Shown here: positions 1 through 8,342 of the stretch, one piece after another | How the letters are laid out: every line of letters starts with the position of its first letter | Position numbering within the stretch: position 1 is the first letter of the stretch | NCBI RefSeq assembly: GCF_014168535.1 | Contig: NZ_CP060007.1 | Coordinates: 2,666,001 to 2,730,000, forward strand | From: Lacibacter sediminis | GTDB lineage: Bacteria; Bacteroidota; Bacteroidia; Chitinophagales; Chitinophagaceae | DNA length: 64,000 bases | Reading direction: 5' to 3' | Notes under the pieces: generated by a model | The model's input: the letters and a program-made list of their open reading frames with translations, nothing else | What the model was told of the DNA's origin: nothing | The model's database searches: none | Translations under genes and position numbers: made by a program

Positions 1-1041
1 GGCTTGACGTATAACAGTTGGTATGGTAAACCACATCTGGAAATGCATTGGTGGCATGCCGTGCATTTTGCACAATGGGGCAGACCTGAGTTGATGGAAA
101 AAAGTTTAGACTGGTATTTTAAAGTAGCCGAAAAAGCAAAGCTTATTGCCAAACGACAGGGCTTTGAAGGATTGCGTTGGCAAAAGATGACCGATAACAA
201 TGGTGATGAAGCACCTTCATCTGTTGGTGCATTTCTCATCTGGCAACAGCCTCATTTTATTTATATGGCCGAGTTGTTGTATCGTCATGATCCTACAAGT
301 AAAACACTGAATAAGTATAAAGAACTGTTATTTGCTACAGCCGATTTCATGGCATCCTTTCCATCTTACAATCAGCAAACAAAAAAATACAATCTTGGCA
401 AAGGCTTAATTCCTGCGCAGGAATGTTTTGATGCGGTATCAACCTTTAATCCTACGTATGAATTATCGTACTGGAGTTGGGCATTGGAAGTGGCGCAACA
501 ATGGAGAGTGCGTTCAGGTTTACCACGGGAAAAGAAATGGGATGAGATCATTAATAATCTTGCGCCATTGCCACAATTGAATGGTGTGTATCTCGCCGCC
601 GGCAATACACCTGATTGTTACGATAAAGGATCGAAGTATTTAACGGATCATCCGGCAGTGTTAGGAGCATACAGTACCATCCCGGCTGCCAATGGTTTGG
701 ATACTGTTGTGATGAAGAAAACGTATTTCACTGTATTGGAAAAATGGGATTGGAATGAAACATGGGGATGGGATTATCCACTCATGGCGATGACGGCTGC
801 ACGTTTGCACATGGGTGAAGAAGCAGTGAATGCATTGCTGATGCCTGTCCGCACAAATACATATTTAGTGAATGGACACAATTTTCAGGATGATCGGTTA
901 ACGATTTATCTTCCGGGTAATGGTGGTGTGCTGAATGCTGTTGCATTGATGTGCACCGGTGCTGATGCAGATAAGGGAATCAATATTGGATTTCCAAGAA
1001 CATGGAATGTGAAATGGGAAGGGTTAAAGAAAATGTTTTGA
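1..1041 (+). CDS. Partial (alpha/alpha)6-barrel glycosidase-like protein (5' end outside window)
   Basis: The reading frame is open from the first base, so the gene starts upstream and only its last 346 codons are seen. The protein is rich in Trp, Tyr and His in barrel-like blocks (EMHWWHAVHFAQWG near the start, WGWDYPLMAMTAARL and NGHNFQ towards the end). This resembles six-hairpin glycosidases of the GH65/GH63/GH95 type, but I cannot assign a family. Its stop overlaps the start of the next gene by one base (TGATG), so the two are translationally coupled. With DUF4450, GH88 and a GH43-like protein downstream it is probably a secreted or periplasmic enzyme acting on pectic oligosaccharides. 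That role is inferred from context only. Confidence 0.6.
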   Translation, partial: GLTYNSWYGKPHLEMHWWHAVHFAQWGRPELMEKSLDWYFKVAEKAKLIAKRQGFEGLRWQKMTDNNGDEAPSSVGAFLIWQQPHFIYMAELLYRHDPTSKTLNKYKELLFATADFMASFPSYNQQTKKYNLGKGLIPAQECFDAVSTFNPTYELSYWSWALEVAQQWRVRSGLPREKKWDEIINNLAPLPQLNGVYLAAGNTPDCYDKGSKYLTDHPAVLGAYSTIPAANGLDTVVMKKTYFTVLEKWDWNETWGWDYPLMAMTAARLHMGEEAVNALLMPVRTNTYLVNGHNFQDDRLTIYLPGNGGVLNAVALMCTGADADKGINIGFPRTWNVKWEGLKKMF

Positions 1042-4000
1042 TGAAAGGATTACTGTTTATATCGGCTGCTGTTTTTTGTTTGATGAATAATTCAACTGCA
1101 CAAGAAAAGCAAAAGCTATGGCATGGCATTGAACGGCAAGTGCGTTATCATCCCGAAGGAAATGATATTGTGATTGAAAATGGGACAAGACGATTCAACC
1201 GTGCACTGTATGGCGGTAATACAGCTTTCCGTGCTGAAGTAGGCGACTTGCCTGAGTTTGCTTTGTATATGCCGGGGATGGGTGGTAATCTTAAATTTGG
1301 TCTTGTTGTAAACGATAAAAGCAAGTGGCTGATCGAATGTAAAAAGATCAAAGCCATTTACCGTGCAGGTTCGATGCTGTATGAGATCAAGGATGAGTTA
1401 TTGGGAGATGGTGTTCTTCGTCTGCATGTAATTGCACTGTATGAAAACGAAGGAATGATTGTACAACTGCAAACAGATAATATTTCAACTGCTGTACAAT
1501 TAGTGGCTGTATATGGTGGTGCAACGGGTAAAAAGTTTTCACGTGATGGTGATATCGGTGCCGATCCTGAATCATCATTTTTTTTAAAGCCGGAGTATTG
1601 CAAGGATAATCTGTACAAGATCAATAAGAATAATTTTACGCTGCTCTACGGTTTTGCAAAACCGTTAAGTGAAGAGGAACGATACGAAGTGCAGCACCTT
1701 CCTGCAAACGCCAACAACAGTTCTGCTGCTGCAGATAAAGGAAAAGAACTGGTTGGTATATTTCCTGAAACGGCTGTATTAAAAATGGCCGATGCAACCA
1801 AGCAACAATCGCCTGTTGTATTGTTACAGTCTGAAGTTGTTGCTGCACCGTTGATCACAGCAAGTCTGCCACTCAACAACAAACAAACTTATTTCTTCGC
1901 TATACAGAAACCTGAAAAAAAGCAAGCACTCTCTTACGTAGCTTTACCAAAACAATTTCAACAGGCAGAAGCAGCACGCAAAAAGATTGCTGATCGCATT
2001 AAAGTATCTACACCTGATCCGTTCATCAACACATTGGGTTCGGTGTTGGGAATTGCAGCTGATGGCGTATGGGAAGATCCATCGTTTATGCATGGTGCTG
2101 TTGCATGGCGCATGCGTTTGAATGGCTGGCGTGGTGCGTATGTGGCCGATGTATTTGGCTGGCACGATCGTGCACGGAAACATTTTGATGGGTATGCATT
2201 GTCGCAGGTAAAAACGCCGTTGACAGGCCCTGTTGTTTCAGATACGGCTTTGCATTTGGGTCGGCAGCAGGAAAAATTAGGCACATCCTTATTCAGCAGT
2301 GGATACATTTCACGAAACCCCGGTGGTGATTTGCGTGCACACCATTACGATATGAACCTTGTGTTCATTGATCAGCTCTTAAATCATTTCAACTGGACAG
2401 GTGATACAGCTTATGTTCGGCAAATGTGGCCATTGCTTGTTCGTCATCTTGATTGGGAGAAAAGAAATTTTGATGTGGATGATGATGGATTATATGATTC
2501 GTATGCTGCTATCTGGGCAAGTGATGCATTGCAGTACAGTGGTGGTGGTGTTACGCATTCATCGGCGTATAACTATCGTTCCAATAAAGTGGCAGCACAG
2601 TTGGCAAAGATCATTGGCGAAGATGGAAGCAAATATGAAGCAGAAGCGAATAAAATTCTGAATGCCATCAATCAGCAATTATGGATGAAGAACAAAGGCT
2701 GGTATGCTGAATATAAAGATCTGCTGGGCAATAAATTGCTGCATGAGTCGGCTGCATTGTGGACGATCTATCATGCGATTGATGAAGGCATTACTGATCC
2801 ATTCCAGGCTTATCAATCATTGCAATATGTTAATCATTATATTCCGCATATCCCCATCATCGCAAAGGGATTGAAAGATTCATCGTTGTATACGTTGTCA
2901 ACCACCAACTGGCAGCCTTATACCTGGAGTTTGAATAATGTAGCATTGCCCGAGCTGCTGCACACTGCATTGGCGTTCTGGCTGGGCGGACAAAAAGAAG
3001 AAGCTTATCGTTTATGGAAAAGTTCGTTGATGGAAAGTATGTACCTCGGTGCAAGTCCGGGTAATATTCAACAGTTGAGTTTTTATGATGCCATACGAGG
3101 TGAGTTGTACAGAGATTTTGCCGATCCCATTGGTATGGCCGGTAGAACATTGGTAGAAGGTTTGTTTGGTGTATTACCTGATGCATTGAATGATCGGTTG
3201 GTGATTAAACCGGGCTTACCGCAACACTGGAACAATGCATCCTTAACCACACCGAATATTCAGTTTGTATTTAAACGCACACGTTTGACGGAAGAATATT
3301 TGTTGCAGCCAACGTTTGGCAAACAACTGAAACTGCAGTTGATCATTCCTGCCTACAGAGATGCTGTTGAATCATTAACGGTAAATGGAAAACCTGTACA
3401 ATGGAAAGTAGTGGATAGTATCATCGGAACGCCTTCGTTGCAGATCGATGTTGCGGCTGCAAAGTCGTATGTGGTTGTCATCAAATGGGAGGGTGAAGGA
3501 TTTGAAAAGCCGGATTATAAAAAGACATACAACAGCAGCGAATTGGTACAGGTGAAACTGAGTAAGGCAATTATCTTAAATCATTATCAACCGGTGGAAG
3601 TGTTACGGAATTTAGTACGTGCATCAAATATTGTAACGGGGAATCTGAACAATGCAGGTGTAAACAGTTTGTACCTGCAGTTGAAGCAAGGCGATTTCAG
3701 TTGGTTTGAGCCATTGAACTTTTCGTTGATCGAAGATGAACCATTCATTGAAACTGTAACGATCACTCCCGAAACAAAATTTGAAACCGTTGATCTTACC
3801 CAACAGTTCAATGATGCGGTAACGAATATTTTTAAGAATGAATATTTATCGCCTCGACCTGCAGTCCCAACTTTGCAATTACCTAAGCAGGGAATTGGCA
3901 ACTGGGCTTATCCGTTAACGACAGCAAACATCAGCGATGGTGGTTTGCGAGTAAAAGCAGGTATAAAGAATGAAGTTCGCATCAACAATATTCCGTTTAA

Positions 4001-4493
4001 AACAACTGCAACAGAAAAAAAGAACATTGTGTTTACATCGATGTGGGATAATTATCCTGATTCTGTTGTGCTGCCTTTGAGTGGAGCTGCATCGCATTCC
4101 TACTTCTTAATGGCGGGCAGCACCAATCCCATGCAAAGCAGAATGCTGAACGGAACGGTTGTAGTAAATTATACCGATGGTACTTCATCTGTACTGGAGC
4201 TAAAGAACCCCGAAAACTGGTGGCCGATTGAACAGGATTATCTCATCGATGGATTTGCGTTTACCGCCGGTGCAACGAAACCTACCCGTGTATTATTAAA
4301 GACCGGTGACGTGATGCCGTCGAATTATAAGTACACAGGCATCAAAGGTTTTTCCAACTTTGGTATTGATGGTGGCGCTGCAACGGTCTTAGATTTAAAA
4401 CTGAACCCGCATAAACAATTAAAAAGTATTACGCTCAAAACCATCGCCAACGATGTAGTGATTGGGTTGATGAGTGTAACCTTGGTTCGATAA
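1041..4493 (+). CDS. DUF4450 domain-containing secreted protein
   Basis: This is a 1150-residue protein. I start it at the ATG at 1041, which overlaps the upstream stop and is followed directly by a Sec signal peptide (MKGLLFISAAVFCLMNNSTAQ). An upstream in-frame ATG at 1002 would bury that signal. The first 300 residues match my memory of DUF4450 (KLWHGIERQVRYHPEGND, then NRALYGGNTAFRAEVGD). The middle, about residues 330-760, is a helical barrel with many paired aromatics, like GH78/GH95-type glycosidases. The last 300 residues look like beta-sandwich modules. DUF4450 proteins occur in Bacteroidota pectin loci, but I know of no established reaction. An exo-glycosidase acting on rhamnogalacturonan side chains is an inference from the neighbours. 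Confidence 0.8.
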   Translation: MKGLLFISAAVFCLMNNSTAQEKQKLWHGIERQVRYHPEGNDIVIENGTRRFNRALYGGNTAFRAEVGDLPEFALYMPGMGGNLKFGLVVNDKSKWLIECKKIKAIYRAGSMLYEIKDELLGDGVLRLHVIALYENEGMIVQLQTDNISTAVQLVAVYGGATGKKFSRDGDIGADPESSFFLKPEYCKDNLYKINKNNFTLLYGFAKPLSEEERYEVQHLPANANNSSAAADKGKELVGIFPETAVLKMADATKQQSPVVLLQSEVVAAPLITASLPLNNKQTYFFAIQKPEKKQALSYVALPKQFQQAEAARKKIADRIKVSTPDPFINTLGSVLGIAADGVWEDPSFMHGAVAWRMRLNGWRGAYVADVFGWHDRARKHFDGYALSQVKTPLTGPVVSDTALHLGRQQEKLGTSLFSSGYISRNPGGDLRAHHYDMNLVFIDQLLNHFNWTGDTAYVRQMWPLLVRHLDWEKRNFDVDDDGLYDSYAAIWASDALQYSGGGVTHSSAYNYRSNKVAAQLAKIIGEDGSKYEAEANKILNAINQQLWMKNKGWYAEYKDLLGNKLLHESAALWTIYHAIDEGITDPFQAYQSLQYVNHYIPHIPIIAKGLKDSSLYTLSTTNWQPYTWSLNNVALPELLHTALAFWLGGQKEEAYRLWKSSLMESMYLGASPGNIQQLSFYDAIRGELYRDFADPIGMAGRTLVEGLFGVLPDALNDRLVIKPGLPQHWNNASLTTPNIQFVFKRTRLTEEYLLQPTFGKQLKLQLIIPAYRDAVESLTVNGKPVQWKVVDSIIGTPSLQIDVAAAKSYVVVIKWEGEGFEKPDYKKTYNSSELVQVKLSKAIILNHYQPVEVLRNLVRASNIVTGNLNNAGVNSLYLQLKQGDFSWFEPLNFSLIEDEPFIETVTITPETKFETVDLTQQFNDAVTNIFKNEYLSPRPAVPTLQLPKQGIGNWAYPLTTANISDGGLRVKAGIKNEVRINNIPFKTTATEKKNIVFTSMWDNYPDSVVLPLSGAASHSYFLMAGSTNPMQSRMLNGTVVVNYTDGTSSVLELKNPENWWPIEQDYLIDGFAFTAGATKPTRVLLKTGDVMPSNYKYTGIKGFSNFGIDGGAATVLDLKLNPHKQLKSITLKTIANDVVIGLMSVTLVR

Positions 4494-4545
4494 AAACCGG
4501 CCTAACTGATCTAAGTCTTAAATTGCTGAATAAACTTCTTTAACT

Positions 4546-5748
4546 ATGTTGCTTGCAAAACGTTTGTTCTTTTTGATCGTTGTACAATTTGTTCTTACAA
4601 TTAGCTATGCGCAAACAAAACAACAGCCTGATAAAGCATTGTTGAAAACAATTGAGCAGAATATGCTCGATGCTGCTGCCCAATACAAAGTGTTGGCGAA
4701 TAATTTGCCTGCAGATAAATTTCCCAAAACATATTTCCCCACAACCAACAAATATGAGTTCAGCAATTCCGGGTGGTGGTGCAGTGGTTTTTACCCTGGT
4801 ACATTGTTGTTTCTTTATCAACAAACAAAAGATGAAGCTCTCTACAAAGAAGCGCAACGCATTCTGGAAGTATTAAAGAAGGAACAGTTCAATACAACCA
4901 CACATGATCTTGGGTTTATGATGTATTGCAGTTTTGGCAACGCCAATCTGATTCAACCATCTGCTTCATACAAAGACATACTTGTGACGAGCGCCAAATC
5001 ATTGTCAACACGGTTCAGCCCGGTTACAGGTGTGATTAAATCATGGGATGGAAAAGCAAATGAGTACCTCGTGATCATCGACAATATGATGAACCTGAAA
5101 TTATTGTTCTGGGCCACACAGGTAACAGGTGATTCTTCGTTTTACAAAATTGCTGTTACACACGCTAATACAACCATCAAAAATCATTTTCGTGCAGACA
5201 ACAGTTCTTATCACGTGATCAACTACAATTCACAAACAGGTGCTATTCAACAAAAAAGAACAGCACAGGGTTTTGCTGATGAAAGTGCGTGGGCACGTGG
5301 TCAGGCATGGGGACTGTATGGCTATACTGAAACCTACAGGGAAACAAAAGACAAACAATACTTAGAGCAGGCGAATAAGATCGCAGCGTTTATACTGAAT
5401 CATCCAAATCTGCCTGCAGATAAAATTCCTTACTGGGATTTTAATGCACCGAATATCCCCAATGCCTTGCGTGATGTGTCTGCTGCAACGATTATGGCCT
5501 CTGCTTTACTGGAGTTAAGCGGCTATGTCAACAAAGAATTATCTGTCAAGTATTTCAAAGCTGCAGAAACGATCTTAAAGAATCTATCAACCGAACAATA
5601 CAAAGCAGCAGCAGGAACCAATGGTGGATTTCTATTGAAGCATAGTGTTGGGCATTTTCCCGCTCAAACAGAAATTGATGTGCCGTTAACCTATGCTGAT
5701 TATTATTTTGTTGAAGCCATGATCCGCTACAAAGCGATGTTTAAATAA
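4546..5748 (+). CDS. GH88 unsaturated glucuronyl/galacturonyl hydrolase
   Basis: This 400-residue protein has a Sec signal ending near SYAQ (residue 23). It matches family GH88, (alpha/alpha)6 enzymes that hydrate the 4,5-double bond left by polysaccharide lyases and so release the unsaturated uronic acid. The two Asp residues expected for this mechanism are visible: D121 in TTHDLGFMMYCSFGN and D179 in IIDNMMNL. The DESAWARGQAWGLYG block near residue 250 is also typical. Length is normal for the family. GH105 is the close alternative for unsaturated rhamnogalacturonan products. With two PL11 lyases downstream, the likely substrate is an unsaturated uronosyl-rhamnose oligosaccharide (inference). 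Confidence 0.88.
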   Translation: MLLAKRLFFLIVVQFVLTISYAQTKQQPDKALLKTIEQNMLDAAAQYKVLANNLPADKFPKTYFPTTNKYEFSNSGWWCSGFYPGTLLFLYQQTKDEALYKEAQRILEVLKKEQFNTTTHDLGFMMYCSFGNANLIQPSASYKDILVTSAKSLSTRFSPVTGVIKSWDGKANEYLVIIDNMMNLKLLFWATQVTGDSSFYKIAVTHANTTIKNHFRADNSSYHVINYNSQTGAIQQKRTAQGFADESAWARGQAWGLYGYTETYRETKDKQYLEQANKIAAFILNHPNLPADKIPYWDFNAPNIPNALRDVSAATIMASALLELSGYVNKELSVKYFKAAETILKNLSTEQYKAAAGTNGGFLLKHSVGHFPAQTEIDVPLTYADYYFVEAMIRYKAMFK

Positions 5749-5752
5749 TTGA

Positions 5753-6679
5753 ATGATGAAGAAAATCTGTTTACTTGTTCTTGTATTGATGCAGTTACTG
5801 CGTGTAAATGCCCAGTCTGATTCCGTTTATATGTTTGCATATTTCAAAAACAACGGACAGGATGGCTTACATCTTGCCTACAGCAACGATGGCTTTACAT
5901 GGAGCGCATTAAAGAACGACAGTTCAATCTTATATCCAACGGTTGCAAAAGATAAATTGATGCGTGATCCCTGCATCATTCGTGGAGCAGATGGTTTGTT
6001 TCATATGGTGTGGACTGTGAGCTGGAACGATAAAGGCATTGGTTATGCCAGTTCAAAAGACCTCATCAATTGGAGTGAACAAAAGTTTATCCCGGTGATG
6101 ATGCAGGAAGATTCTGCTCGTAACTGCTGGGCACCCGAGATCACTTATGATGCAAAGCGCAAACAATACATGATCTACTGGGCTACTACCATTGCCGGTA
6201 AATACAAAGCCGATCCAAAAGTAGAGAATGGTTATAATCATCGCATGTATTCTGTGCTTACAAAAGACTTCAAAACCTTCAGTAAAACAAAACTGCTGTA
6301 TGATAAAGGCTTTAACGTGATCGATGCAACGATCATCCCTGATGGAAAACAGTTGGTCATGTTCCTGAAAGATGAAACGAGAGAACCGGTGCAAAAGAAT
6401 ATCAAGATCGCTACAAGCAAAAAGATGAACAAAGGTTACAGCGATGCATCGGCGCCCATTACCGGTAATTACTGGGCAGAAGGGCCGACTACTTTAAAGA
6501 TCAACGGCACCTGGATCGTGTATTTTGATAAATATAGAGATCATAAGTATGGTGCAGTTCAATCTACTGATCTGAAAAACTGGACAGATGTTTCGGATAA
6601 ATTAGTAATGCCGAAGGGAATACGTCATGGAACGATTTTTACCATAAGCAGAAAGGAGTTTGAGTTGTTGCCTAAGTAA
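5753..6679 (+). CDS. GH43-like five-bladed beta-propeller glycosidase
   Basis: This 308-residue protein has a Sec signal (MMKKICLLVLVLMQLLRVNAQ). It has the repeated W/Y-rich strands of a five-bladed propeller (YSNDGFTW, YASSKDLINWSE, YAVQST-like LKNW). Family-type acidic residues sit in MRDPCII (D72), in CWAPEI and in YWAEGPT. These are the positions where clan GH-F enzymes carry the base Asp and acid Glu. The subfamily cannot be told by eye. The start is 4 bp after the GH88 stop, so the two are co-transcribed. ATG 5753 and ATG 5756 are adjacent and equally possible. An arabinofuranosidase or similar side-chain enzyme is the likely role. Confidence 0.72.
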   Translation: MMKKICLLVLVLMQLLRVNAQSDSVYMFAYFKNNGQDGLHLAYSNDGFTWSALKNDSSILYPTVAKDKLMRDPCIIRGADGLFHMVWTVSWNDKGIGYASSKDLINWSEQKFIPVMMQEDSARNCWAPEITYDAKRKQYMIYWATTIAGKYKADPKVENGYNHRMYSVLTKDFKTFSKTKLLYDKGFNVIDATIIPDGKQLVMFLKDETREPVQKNIKIATSKKMNKGYSDASAPITGNYWAEGPTTLKINGTWIVYFDKYRDHKYGAVQSTDLKNWTDVSDKLVMPKGIRHGTIFTISRKEFELLPK

Positions 6680-6698
6680 ACAAATAAACAGATTAAGA

Positions 6699-7004
6699 AT
6701 GCGTGCAAAAAAAAGCAATTTCTATTTTACAATTTGGGAAGTCTCTTTTGGAATATTAAGTCTATCGTCTGTTCTTATTGTCAAGTATCCTCTTTTGATT
6801 TTTTTGTCCACCATTATTGGATTAATAGGAGTTGAGCAGATGATTACCTATAAAAAACTATGGGTGATTGAAAATAAAATCTCCTTGCAAGAAGCCGGCA
6901 GCATGATCAAAAAACAGAAAATTCTTGTAAGAATTATTCAGGGATGTATTTTAATTACAGCAGTCATAATAGCAAGTCAAACTTTTCACAAGGTCAAATT
7001 CTGA
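6699..7004 (+). CDS. Small hypothetical membrane protein
   Basis: This is a predicted 101-residue protein. The frame also opens at 6660 inside the previous gene, but ATG 6699 gives a Lys/Arg-rich N-terminus (MRAKKSNFYF) before the first membrane segment and avoids the overlap. Two hydrophobic stretches (about residues 8-24 and 27-43) and a third near the C-terminus (RIIQGCILITAVIIASQTF) suggest three membrane helices. I do not recognise a family. It faces the convergent MFS gene with only 5 bp between stops. Base use is more AT-rich than its neighbours, so it may be a recent or poorly constrained gene. Coding status is likely but not certain. Confidence 0.5.
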   Translation: MRAKKSNFYFTIWEVSFGILSLSSVLIVKYPLLIFLSTIIGLIGVEQMITYKKLWVIENKISLQEAGSMIKKQKILVRIIQGCILITAVIIASQTFHKVKF

Positions 7005-7009
7005 CAAGC

Positions 7010-8173
7010 TTATGCCAGTTTTAACTTACTAATCATATAACTGATCACCAAACCAAGTATTGCTATCACTGCAAAAGAATAACGCAGTCCTGCCAGTTCA
7101 GCAATATAACCGATCAATGGTGGCCCCATCAAAAAGCCCAAGAAGCCAACACCTGAAACAGTAGCAATTGCGATACCACTTGCCACATCTTTTACTTTTC
7201 CAGCAGTGCTATAAACTAAGGGAATAATGCTGCTTACACCAAAACCAACAATCAAAAATCCAATGGTTGACATGATGATGTTCGGAAATAAAACGGCTGT
7301 CATCATACCAACAAAGATCAACACACCACTTATCTGCACCATTTTGGTTCGTCCAAAACGTTCTGCGAGTCTATCGCCTGTAAAACGTCCCGTCGCCATC
7401 ATGATCATAAACGAAGCATAACCCAACGATACCAATTCGCCTTTTACTTTCACCACTTCTTTAAAATACACTCCGCTCCAGTCGAACATACAACCTTCAG
7501 CACTCAAACAACAGAAAGCGATCAAACCCAATTGCAGCAACAAACCTTTCGGCATCTGGAATCGTTTCAACGAAGATGCTGTACGACTGGTAGGTGTAAG
7601 AATGAGATATTTCTGAAAGAAAATATTTAATGTAATCACCATTGCTGCAACGATCATGAAGTGATACATTGGCACTAATTCCAAACGCATCATCAATAAA
7701 CCAACCAATGCACCTGTAAATCCTGCAGTGCTCCAAACTCCGTGAAACGATGCAAGAATGGATCGTCCATACAATGCTTCAGCATTTACTGCCTGTGTGT
7801 TCACAGAAATATTACAGAGATTACCCGTCAATCCAAATACGTACAAACATAAAGCTAACAACCACGGAGTGTTTGCAATTCCGATCGTGATCAATGTAAG
7901 CGCATAACCTACAGCCGCTAAACGAAGAACATACTTACTGCCAAAACGTGTAACCAATTTTCCACTGAAAGGCATCATGGTTAATTGTCCGGCGGGCAAC
8001 GCTAATAAAATGCTGCCTAATGCTGCTTCAGATAAATGTAAAGTTGTTTTAATATCAGGGATGCGGCTTGCCCAACTGGCAAAGCAAATGCCCTGGCAGA
8101 AAAAGAATACAGATACGGCAATGCGCATCTGCAGATTCGAGTAGTGGTTGGTTGCTGTTGAAATAGTCGTCAA
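7010..8173 (-). CDS. MFS transporter (YbjJ-like)
   Basis: This 387-residue integral membrane protein has about 12 hydrophobic segments, the size of a major facilitator. The early ASWASRIPDIKTTLHLSE block and the GRSILASFHGVWSTAGF block in the middle resemble the YbjJ-type MFS group, which also resembles sugar:proton symporters such as FucP. It is transcribed divergently from the PL11 operon. The 169-bp gap between them holds a LacI/PurR-type operator, which could control both. Uptake of a pectin-derived sugar such as rhamnose or galacturonate is plausible but unproven. A downstream Met (codon 16) is an alternative start. Confidence 0.78.
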   Translation of the reverse strand: MTTISTATNHYSNLQMRIAVSVFFFCQGICFASWASRIPDIKTTLHLSEAALGSILLALPAGQLTMMPFSGKLVTRFGSKYVLRLAAVGYALTLITIGIANTPWLLALCLYVFGLTGNLCNISVNTQAVNAEALYGRSILASFHGVWSTAGFTGALVGLLMMRLELVPMYHFMIVAAMVITLNIFFQKYLILTPTSRTASSLKRFQMPKGLLLQLGLIAFCCLSAEGCMFDWSGVYFKEVVKVKGELVSLGYASFMIMMATGRFTGDRLAERFGRTKMVQISGVLIFVGMMTAVLFPNIIMSTIGFLIVGFGVSSIIPLVYSTAGKVKDVASGIAIATVSGVGFLGFLMGPPLIGYIAELAGLRYSFAVIAILGLVISYMISKLKLA

Positions 8174-8255
8174 AGTCTCAATTAAAGAACGAAATTACCC
8201 GAAAATCAATGGCTAAACATAGCATTATCGTAATAAAATCGTGTAAACGTATTCG

Positions 8256-8265
8256 CAAACGTTTG
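8256..8265. promoter_or_regulatory. LacI/PurR-type operator palindrome
   Basis: The sequence reads CAAACGTTTG, a perfect 10-bp palindrome with central CG, inside CGCAAACGTTTGTG where the outermost pair also matches. This is very close to the known PurR/LacI-family box (ACGCAAACGTTTGCGT). It lies 87 bp before the PL11 start and 83 bp before the divergent MFS start. No LacI-family gene is in the window. Binding by such a regulator is inferred from the motif. Confidence 0.6.
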
Positions 8266-8342
8266 TGCAGGATGCCGCAGGATAGATGAGGAAGCATCTA
8301 TGGCTAATTTGTGAGCTAATGATTGCTATGTCTGTTTTCAAA

